DNA of 64,000 nucleotides, taken from contig NZ_JAPWIJ010000008.1 of assembly GCF_027270735.1 (NCBI RefSeq), positions 186,001 through 250,000 of the forward strand, in the 5' to 3' direction. A model generated the notes under the pieces. That model searched no databases. It saw nothing but the letters and a program-made list of their open reading frames with translations, and was not told the origin of the DNA. Shown piece after piece: positions 58,535 to 64,000 of this stretch. Origin of the DNA: Rhodococcus ruber. GTDB lineage: Bacteria > Actinomycetota > Actinomycetes > Mycobacteriales > Mycobacteriaceae. How positions within the stretch are numbered: the stretch's first letter is position 1; each line of letters begins with the position of its first letter. A program made the position numbers and the translations under genes.

Positions 58535-59833
58535 ATGAGCGAACGGACTTTCGGCCTGCGTACCAGAGCAATTCATGCCGGAGCAAGGCCTGATCCTTCC
58601 ACCGGTTCGCGTGCTGTGCCGATCTATCAGACGGCGAGCTACGTGTTCGAGAATTCTTCGGACGCAGGCGATCTGTTCGCTCTGCAGAAGTACGGCAACG
58701 TCTACAGCCGTATCGGTAACCCGACCGTCGCCGCCTTCGAGGAGCGCATAGCGAGCCTCGAAGGCGGCATCGGAGCAGTCGCGTTCGCCAGTGGGTTGGC
58801 GGCAGAGTTCGCCGTGTTCGCCGCTCTAGCGGGCACCGGGGACCACATCGTTGCCGCGGCTGGTCTCTACGGCGGCACGGTGACCCAACTCGACGTCACA
58901 CTCCGTCGCTTCGGAGTCGAGACCACGTTCGTTCCGGGCACCGATCCGGCGGATTATGCTGGTGCGGTCACACATTCGACCAAACTCATCTACGCCGAGA
59001 TCATCGGCAACCCGTCGGGGGAGATCGCCGACCTCGAGGGTCTCGCCGCCGTTGCGCACGAGCACGGAATCCCGTTGGTGATCGACGCGACGATGGCGAC
59101 CCCGTGGCTCAGCAGGCCCATCGAGTTCGGTGCCGACATCGTGATCCATTCGGCGACGAAGTTTCTCGGCGGGCACGGTTCGACGCTGGGTGGAGTGGTG
59201 GTCGAATCCGGTCGATTCGACTGGGGCTCGGGCAAATTCCCGCAGATGACCGAGCCGGTGGCCTCGTACGGGGGCCTGTCGTGGTGGGGAAACTTCGGCG
59301 AGTACGGCTTTCTGACCAAGCTGCGCAGTGAGCAACTGCGCGACATCGGTGGTGCGTTGGCGCCGCAGTCGGCCTTCACCCTGATCCAGGGTGTCGAGAC
59401 GTTGCCGCAGCGCATGGACGCGCACGTCGCCAATGCCCGCGTCGTCGCCGAGTGGCTCGAACAGGATTCGCGCATCGACTACGTGAGATGGGCTGGGCTG
59501 GAGAGCCACCCGCATCATGATCGGTCCGCGAAATATCTGCCCGCCGGACCAGGTGCGGTGTTCGCGTTCGGAATCGACGGGGGTCGCGATGCCGGTCAGA
59601 CATTCGTCGAGAGTGTTCGGGTCGCGAGCCATGTGGCCAACATCGGCGACGTGCGTACCCTCGTGATTCATCCGGCCAGCACCACCCACCGTCAGCTGAC
59701 CGACGATCAACTACGCGACGCGGGCGTCGGCCCGGAATTGATCCGTATCAGCGTCGGACTCGAAGACGTCGAGGACATTCTCTGGGATCTGGATCAGGCC
59801 CTGACGCTGGCAACCGGAAAGGCACGCTCGTGA
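58535..59833 (+). CDS. metY: O-acetylhomoserine (thiol)-lyase MetY
   Basis: A 432-residue Cys/Met-metabolism PLP enzyme. The PLP lysine is Lys209 in Ser-Ala-Thr-Lys-Phe-Leu-Gly-Gly-His-Gly. Tyr-Ser-Arg-Ile-Gly-Asn-Pro-Thr and the end Arg-Ile-Ser-Val-Gly-Leu-Glu-Asp are family marks. Length over 420 fits MetY rather than MetB or MetC. It makes homocysteine from O-acetylhomoserine and sulfide. Its stop overlaps the next start as GTGA. Confidence 0.92.
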   Translation: MSERTFGLRTRAIHAGARPDPSTGSRAVPIYQTASYVFENSSDAGDLFALQKYGNVYSRIGNPTVAAFEERIASLEGGIGAVAFASGLAAEFAVFAALAGTGDHIVAAAGLYGGTVTQLDVTLRRFGVETTFVPGTDPADYAGAVTHSTKLIYAEIIGNPSGEIADLEGLAAVAHEHGIPLVIDATMATPWLSRPIEFGADIVIHSATKFLGGHGSTLGGVVVESGRFDWGSGKFPQMTEPVASYGGLSWWGNFGEYGFLTKLRSEQLRDIGGALAPQSAFTLIQGVETLPQRMDAHVANARVVAEWLEQDSRIDYVRWAGLESHPHHDRSAKYLPAGPGAVFAFGIDGGRDAGQTFVESVRVASHVANIGDVRTLVIHPASTTHRQLTDDQLRDAGVGPELIRISVGLEDVEDILWDLDQALTLATGKARS

Positions 59834-60315
59834 GGACAAGCACTTGGCAGGGCCCGTCCGCCCAAGAGCGTCAGCGGATTCTGCGGGAAACCAGGACGGT
59901 TGCGATAGTCGGTGCGTCCAAGAACCCCTCGCGGGCATCCTATTTCGTCAACCGCTACCTGTCGTCGACGAGCAACTACGAGATCTTTCTCGTCAATCCG
60001 ACGATCACCGAGATCGAAGGAACGACGGTCTATCCGACGCTCGCGGACCTGCCGAAGCCGCCGGATCTGGTCGACGTCTTTCGCAAGTACGACGACCTTC
60101 CTGCTGTGCTCACCGAAACCATTGCAGTGCAAGCGAAGACGATCTGGCTGCAGCTGGGATTGTGGCACGAGCAGGTGGCCCACGACGCCGAAGCCGCCGG
60201 ATTGAACGTCGTCATGGACCGTTGCCTCAAGATCGAACACGCGCGATTCCACGGTGGATTGCATCTGGCCGGATTCGATACGGGAGTGATCGATTCGCGT
60301 CGTACACGGGGGTAG
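59830..60315 (+). CDS. CoA-binding-domain protein (YccU type)
   Basis: A 161-residue Rossmann-fold protein with Val-Ala-Ile-Val-Gly-Ala-Ser, then Val-Asn-Pro-Thr and a Trp-Leu-Gln-Leu-Gly strand and Val-Met-Asp-Arg-Cys-Leu-Lys. It overlaps metY by four bases, so it is third in the sulfur operon. A CoA-binding function is expected from the family but its job is unknown. Confidence 0.85.
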   Translation: MRTSTWQGPSAQERQRILRETRTVAIVGASKNPSRASYFVNRYLSSTSNYEIFLVNPTITEIEGTTVYPTLADLPKPPDLVDVFRKYDDLPAVLTETIAVQAKTIWLQLGLWHEQVAHDAEAAGLNVVMDRCLKIEHARFHGGLHLAGFDTGVIDSRRTRG

Positions 60316-60329
60316 GCGCGGCGCATGCC

Positions 60330-61031
60330 TCACCACGTCAGGACGGTGTCGTCCTCGAACACCAGTCCGGTGGGTCCGTCGACGTCGAGGGTGGCGAGTC
60401 GAATCGCCACGGCCGCACCCTCGTCCGGCGATCGCGTTCCGCGGAATCCGTTGAAGTCGGTGGCGACGTGCCCGGGGGCTGCTCCGTTGACCTTGATCGG
60501 GGTATCGGCAAGGTCTCGCGCGTAGTGAACGGTGAGGGCGTTCAGCGCGGTCTTCGAGCTCGAATACGCCATCGACGGCGTGCCCACCCATGCACCGTCC
60601 TCGCCGATGGAACCGCGTTTGCTGGTGACGTTGACGATCCGACCGGCCGGTGACTTTCTCAGTAGCGGTAGGAATGCGTTGGTCACATCGACGACGGCAA
60701 AGACGTTGACTGCGTACATCTTTCGAAGATCCGACGAGTTCTCCTCGATCGGTCGGTGATAGCCGACGTTGACGCCGGCGTTGTTGATCAGAGCGTCGAG
60801 GTGGCCCACCTCGGTGTCGATGTGTCGGGTGGCCTCGTCGATGTCGTCGGTCGAGGTGACGTCCAGCCGAATCGCGCGTATGTCTCCGTCGATCCCGGTG
60901 GCCGCGGTGACGCCCGCGGCAAGATCTCGAGAGCCCAAATAGACGACAAAGCCCTGGGCGGCGAGGCCGCGGACGATGGCAAGGCCGATTCCTCTGTTGG
61001 CACCCGTGACGAGAGCGCATTGTGTTGTCAT
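60330..61031 (-). CDS. SDR oxidoreductase, MarR-adjacent
   Basis: A 233-residue SDR from an ATG at 61031, which sits inside a palindromic operator. Thr-Gly-Ala-Asn-Arg-Gly-Ile-Gly, Asn-Asn-Ala-Gly, Asn-Val-Thr-Ser and Tyr-Ser-Ser-Ser-Lys are present. It resembles carbonyl reductases. The divergent MarR gene probably represses it. Confidence 0.87.
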   Translation of the reverse strand: MTTQCALVTGANRGIGLAIVRGLAAQGFVVYLGSRDLAAGVTAATGIDGDIRAIRLDVTSTDDIDEATRHIDTEVGHLDALINNAGVNVGYHRPIEENSSDLRKMYAVNVFAVVDVTNAFLPLLRKSPAGRIVNVTSKRGSIGEDGAWVGTPSMAYSSSKTALNALTVHYARDLADTPIKVNGAAPGHVATDFNGFRGTRSPDEGAAVAIRLATLDVDGPTGLVFEDDTVLTW

Positions 61032-61069
61032 GTCAACACAATGCACCTGTTTGTGTTGTCATGTCAACA
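61020..61069. promoter_or_regulatory. Twin palindromic operators for the MarR regulator
   Basis: TTGTGTTGTCATGTCAACA occurs at 61020-61038 and 61051-61069, 31 bases apart (about three helix turns). The left copy extends to an 8-base-arm palindrome (TTGTGTTG/CAACACAA) and contains the SDR start codon at its centre. Confidence 0.7.
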
Positions 61070-61091
61070 GGCGGGTGGATAGGCTGGCGCA

Positions 61092-61532
61092 ATGACGCTG
61101 TTGAACGAATCCGAGATGGCCCTGTGGCACTCATGGAAACGCGCGCAGGAGAGCGTGTGGACCCGCGTCACCGCGGAGATCGCCGAGCAGACGGGCTTGT
61201 CGGACCAGGACTTCGCGGTTCTGACCCGAGTGCACGAGATAGGGCAGGGGGTGCTGCGGCAGAGCGCCTTGGCGGCGTTGCTCGAGTGGCATCGCAGTCG
61301 GCTGTCGCACCATCTGACCCGAATGGCCGACCGCGAACTCATCACTCGACGTCCGGTGGACGGGGGAGTGGAGGTAGTTCTCACCGAGGTGGGGCGCGAC
61401 GCCGTCGTGCGCGCACGGCCCGTTCACGCGGAGGCGGTCAGACGGTATCTGCTCGATGCGATCCCGGCTTCCGAGCGAGTGGTGTTCGAGCGCATCCTTG
61501 CCGGCCTCACGCTTTCAGCAGGCGACCGCTGA
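61092..61532 (+). CDS. MarR-family transcriptional regulator
   Basis: A 146-residue protein. The winged helix is visible: Leu-Ser-Asp-Gln-Asp-Phe-Ala-Val-Leu, then Gln-Ser-Ala-Leu-Ala-Ala-Leu-Leu-Glu-Trp-His-Arg-Ser-Arg-Leu-Ser-His-His-Leu and Ala-Asp-Arg-Glu-Leu-Ile-Thr-Arg-Arg. It is divergent from the SDR and both start regions share two operators, so it probably controls itself and the SDR. Confidence 0.88.
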   Translation: MTLLNESEMALWHSWKRAQESVWTRVTAEIAEQTGLSDQDFAVLTRVHEIGQGVLRQSALAALLEWHRSRLSHHLTRMADRELITRRPVDGGVEVVLTEVGRDAVVRARPVHAEAVRRYLLDAIPASERVVFERILAGLTLSAGDR

Positions 61533-62268
61533 TCACTGTTGCCAGGCCGCGCGGGGCGAGGCGTACGCTGCCCGCGCTGATCTTGTTGGACAGACCGGAC
61601 ACGACACTGGCCGGAGTGCGACGAGAGTCCAACGCGCGCAATGCCGTCGAGACCACCTGCTCGGACGTCTGAAAATTGCCGACGGCGGCGTCTTTCGATC
61701 CCACGACGTCGAAGAACTCGGTGCGCGTCGGACCGGGGGAGAGTGCGAGTACTTTCAGAGACGAGGTGCGGTACTCGAACGCCAGAGCTTCGGTGAAGTT
61801 CAAGACGAACGCTTTTGTCGCCCCGTACACGGCCATGTTCGGCGTCGGTTGATACGCAGCGGTACTCGCCACGTTGATCAGCGCGCCGGTCAGGTTCGGC
61901 AGGAATGCGTGTGTGAGGTCGACCAGCGCACTGACGTTGAGGGCGATCTCTGCGGCGACGCGCTCCGGATCCTCGTCGGCGAACCGGCCGTGCGTTCCGA
62001 AGCCTGCGTTGTTGACCAGAGAAGTGGGGGTGATCCCTTTCTCGGCCAACGTGGTTCGCAGTGCCGCGCCGACTCCAGGTACGCCCAGGTCCATCGCCAC
62101 GACGGTGGCAGCGACGCCGTGGTTGGCCTCGATGCGGCGACCGAGCGCCTCGAGTCGATCGGCCCGCCGGGCCACGAGGACGACGTTCTCGCCGCGTGCG
62201 GCGAATCGGGTGGCGAATTCCTCGCCGAGGCCTGAGCTTGCTCCGGTGATGAGCACTGTGGAAGTCAT
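61507..62268 (-). CDS. SDR oxidoreductase, TetR-adjacent, leaderless
   Basis: A 253-residue SDR. I chose ATG 62268 because a promoter (TTGACA-17-TACATT) ends seven bases before it, which implies a leaderless message. Gly-Ala-Ser-Ser-Gly-Leu-Gly, Asn-Asn-Ala-Gly-Phe-Gly, Ile-Asn-Val-Ala-Ser and Tyr-Gly-Ala-Thr-Lys are in place. The Gly-Phe-Gly group includes carbonyl and ketoacyl reductases. It overlaps the MarR gene by 26 bases at its end. Confidence 0.87.
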   Translation of the reverse strand: MTSTVLITGASSGLGEEFATRFAARGENVVLVARRADRLEALGRRIEANHGVAATVVAMDLGVPGVGAALRTTLAEKGITPTSLVNNAGFGTHGRFADEDPERVAAEIALNVSALVDLTHAFLPNLTGALINVASTAAYQPTPNMAVYGATKAFVLNFTEALAFEYRTSSLKVLALSPGPTRTEFFDVVGSKDAAVGNFQTSEQVVSTALRALDSRRTPASVVSGLSNKISAGSVRLAPRGLATVISGRLLKA

Positions 62269-62275
62269 GAACGCA

Positions 62276-62312
62276 AATGTAGGCAGTGTCATCATTGTTG
62301 TCAATGCCAACA
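62276..62312 (-). promoter_or_regulatory. Promoter and palindrome between the SDR and TetR genes
   Basis: On the minus strand TTGACA (62299-62304) and TACATT (62276-62281) have a 17-base spacer. The palindrome TGTTG-N7-CAACA (62296-62312) covers the -35, so a repressor bound there would block the SDR. It also lies 18 bases before the TetR start. Confidence 0.65.
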
Positions 62313-62329
62313 TCCCCTAGGGTGAGTGC

Positions 62330-62914
62330 ATGGCAACGCGGCGCTACCACCATGGTGATTTGCGGGCGGTACTGCTCGACGCGGCGGAACGGAGCATTGC
62401 GCAGGGTGGAGTCGACGCACTCTCGCTGCGGCAGCTGGCCAGAGATGTCGGAGTCAGCCATGCCGCCCCGGCTCGCCATTTCCGAGACAAACAGGCATTG
62501 CTGGATGCGCTGGCACTGCATGGGTTTCACGAGATGAACCGCCGGATGGCCGCCGCCGCGACCGGACCCGGTGAGCTGATGTCACGATTTCGTGGCGTCG
62601 CACGTGCGTACCTCGGATTCGCCGTCGAGCATCCCGAACTACTGGACGTCATGTACAGCACAAAACATCATCCCGATGCCAGCGAAGATCTGAAAGCTGC
62701 TGCGGGCCAGAGTATGACGTCAACCGAGTCGTTGCTGAAGGACGCCATCGACGCCGGCATGATCACCGAGGCGCCCACCGAGATACTCGCCCGCGTGGCA
62801 TTCGCGAGTGTGCACGGCCTCGCGGTGCTCGCCACCGGTGATCTCCTCGACGGCGTTCCCGTCGAGGACCTGCTGGATGCAACCGTCGACACCCTGATGC
62901 GCGGGTTCACCTGA
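62330..62914 (+). CDS. TetR-family transcriptional regulator
   Basis: A 194-residue protein. The HTH is His-His-Gly-Asp-Leu-Arg-x-x-Leu-Leu-x-Ala-Ala, then Leu-Ser-Leu-Arg-Gln-Leu-Ala-Arg-Asp-Val-Gly-Val-Ser and Pro-Ala-Arg-His-Phe-Arg-Asp-Lys. A C-terminal WHG-type ligand domain follows. It is divergent from the SDR, whose promoter carries a fitting operator. Confidence 0.9.
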   Translation: MATRRYHHGDLRAVLLDAAERSIAQGGVDALSLRQLARDVGVSHAAPARHFRDKQALLDALALHGFHEMNRRMAAAATGPGELMSRFRGVARAYLGFAVEHPELLDVMYSTKHHPDASEDLKAAAGQSMTSTESLLKDAIDAGMITEAPTEILARVAFASVHGLAVLATGDLLDGVPVEDLLDATVDTLMRGFT

Positions 62915-62957
62915 TCTGGTCCCTCCGCAGGCTCCACTCCTGGCTAGGTTGAGGGGC

Positions 62958-63389
62958 ATGACCGAATACGACCTGCAACGCTTCGTGGACGCCCAGGACC
63001 CCGTCTGGAATGCAGTGACGAAGGAGCTGAAGGCGGGACTCAAGCAGACGCACTGGATGTGGTTCGTGTTCCCGCAGTTGGCAGGGCTGGGCCGCAGTGC
63101 AACTGCTCAGCACTTCGGCATCGCCGACCTGACCGAGGCAGAACTGTATTTGTCGCACGAGGTGCTGGGGCCGCGCCTGAACAAGGCAGCTCGGCTGACC
63201 GTTGCAATAGAGGGCCGGACGGTCGACGAGATCTTCGGATATCCGGACAATCTGAAACTGCACTCGTCCATGACGCTTTTCGCCGAAGCTACCAAGGGCT
63301 CGTCCGTTTTCGACGAAGTGTTGCAAAAGTATTTCGACGGTGAATCCGATGGCGGAACACTCGACTTGCTCGACGAGCGATACCGCTAG
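62958..63389 (+). CDS. DUF1810-family protein
   Basis: A 143-residue protein. The opening Tyr-Asp-Leu-Gln-Arg-Phe-Val-Asp-Ala-Gln, then Glu-Leu-x-x-Gly-x-Lys-x-x-His-Trp-Met-Trp-Phe-Val-Phe-Pro-Gln and Asp-x-x-Lys-Leu/Asn-Leu-Lys-Leu-His-Ser-Ser-Met-Thr-Leu-Phe match DUF1810 (YbiA/calpastatin-like naming in old records). The function is unknown. Confidence 0.88.
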   Translation: MTEYDLQRFVDAQDPVWNAVTKELKAGLKQTHWMWFVFPQLAGLGRSATAQHFGIADLTEAELYLSHEVLGPRLNKAARLTVAIEGRTVDEIFGYPDNLKLHSSMTLFAEATKGSSVFDEVLQKYFDGESDGGTLDLLDERYR

Positions 63390-63399
63390 CATCGCACCC

Positions 63400-63855
63400 A
63401 TGACGACTCCACTCGCCGGATCCATTGCCTTCGTTCACGCCAGCTGGCACCTGGACATCGTCGACCGTGCGCGAGTGGGTTTCGCAGCCGAACTCGAGCG
63501 GCTCGGTCATGCGGGGACGGCCATCGACGTCTTCGAGGTCCCGGGAGCATTCGAGATCCCGCTGCACGCCCAGCGGCTGGCCAAGACCGGGAAGTACTCG
63601 GCGATCGTTGCCGCCGCATTGGTGGTGGACGGCGGGATCTATCGACACGACTTCGTCGAGACCGCGGTCATCGACGGTCTCATGCGGGTGCAGCTGGATA
63701 CCGACGTCCCGGTGTTCTCGGTGGTGCTCACTCCCCACCATTTCCACGAGCACGCCGACCACAAGGCCTTCTTCACAGCGCATCTCGAAACCAAGGGTGC
63801 CGAGGCGGCGCGAGCTGTCGTCAAAACTCTGGCGTCGCTGGGAACCATCGGCTGA
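63400..63855 (+). CDS. ribH: 6,7-dimethyl-8-ribityllumazine synthase (type II RibH)
   Basis: A 151-residue protein from ATG 63400. Ala-Ser-Trp-His, Glu-Val-Pro-Gly-Ala-Phe-Glu-Ile-Pro and His-Asp-Phe-Val (with the catalytic His) and a later Pro-His-His-Phe-His-Glu-His are those of the RibH2 form described from Brucella. It makes the riboflavin precursor lumazine. It stands away from any rib operon, so a second copy elsewhere is likely. Confidence 0.85.
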   Translation: MTTPLAGSIAFVHASWHLDIVDRARVGFAAELERLGHAGTAIDVFEVPGAFEIPLHAQRLAKTGKYSAIVAAALVVDGGIYRHDFVETAVIDGLMRVQLDTDVPVFSVVLTPHHFHEHADHKAFFTAHLETKGAEAARAVVKTLASLGTIG

Positions 63856-63871
63856 CGCTGGGGCTGACGTC

Positions 63872-64000
63872 GTGGCCGATTCTGTGCGCGGGCCCGATTG
63901 CCACGCTGGGCCTGAGCTTCACGAAGCACTCGCGGAACTCGAACGGCGAGAACCGATCTTCCATCGCCGCGAGTACGGCACCACGCGGGAAGACTTCGAG
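63872..64000 (+). CDS. DUF4440 (NTF2-like) protein, N-terminal part
   Basis: The frame from a GTG at 63872 stays open to the window edge (43 codons). Leu-x-x-Leu-Glu-Arg-Arg-Glu-Pro-Ile-Phe-His-Arg-Arg-Glu-Tyr-Gly-Thr-Thr-Arg is the usual start of a DUF4440 protein. An upstream start is possible. The rest lies outside the window. Confidence 0.6.
   Translation, partial: MADSVRGPDCHAGPELHEALAELERREPIFHRREYGTTREDFE

Overview
The window looks like a chromosomal segment of a mycolic-acid-containing, high-GC actinomycete, most likely Rhodococcus or a close Nocardiaceae relative. The evidence is two antigen-85-type mycolyltransferases, a PimE/LpqW pair (PIM and lipoarabinomannan synthesis), MshB (mycothiol), FbiC (coenzyme F420) with an F420-type LLM oxidoreductase, and a gene order from pimE to dapC that follows the Mycobacterium tuberculosis Rv1159-Rv1178 block (pimE, pterin dehydratase, mutT2, typA, lpqW, mshB, membrane protein, fbiC, fdxC, dapC). 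This assignment rests on protein recognition and synteny from memory; no search was run.

Region 1 (1-2126) holds the end of a MmyB-type regulator, an LLM oxidoreductase and ychF. Region 2 (about 2108-14477) is an integrated mobile element of about 12.4 kb in the 3' end of ychF. A 15-base direct repeat (GTTCCGCTTCAACGT) at 2108-2122 and 14463-14477 marks attL and attR, and a second near-identical 17-base repeat lies just inside each end. A leftward block encodes a phage-type major capsid protein and small proteins. A rightward block encodes an excisionase-like HTH protein, a Cys-rich protein, a primase-polymerase, a RepA-like helicase, an iteron-rich putative replication origin, an HGG-motif protein, a serine recombinase and a tyrosine integrase. 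No large terminase, portal, tail or lysis gene is visible, so the element resembles a phage satellite or a reduced phage-plasmid. Cargo genes sit against both ends: a DUF4935-like PIN-domain protein on the left, and a translationally coupled DUF6575-like two-gene module on the right. This element is the most likely place for an undescribed system.

Region 3 (14.7-39 kb) holds cell-envelope and general metabolic genes: mycolyltransferases, secreted proteins, an MFS transporter, a GlcD-like oxidase with a divergent PucR regulator, amylosucrase, a WS/DGAT-like acyltransferase, a BNR-repeat protein, TerD and a Rv2525c-like secreted protein. Two near-perfect palindromic terminators separate convergent units.

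Region 4 (39-57 kb) is the conserved pimE-typA-lpqW-mshB-fbiC-fdxC-dapC-fadD36 block. It includes a UdgB/PH-domain operon on the opposite strand and a 52-residue small gene.

Region 5 (57-64 kb) contains an osmC-metY-CoA-binding operon behind a short cysteine-containing leader ORF, which suggests sulfur-responsive attenuation. Two SDR genes follow, with adjacent MarR and TetR regulators and visible palindromic operators, then DUF1810, a lumazine synthase and a partial DUF4440 gene. No tRNA, rRNA or CRISPR array was seen.
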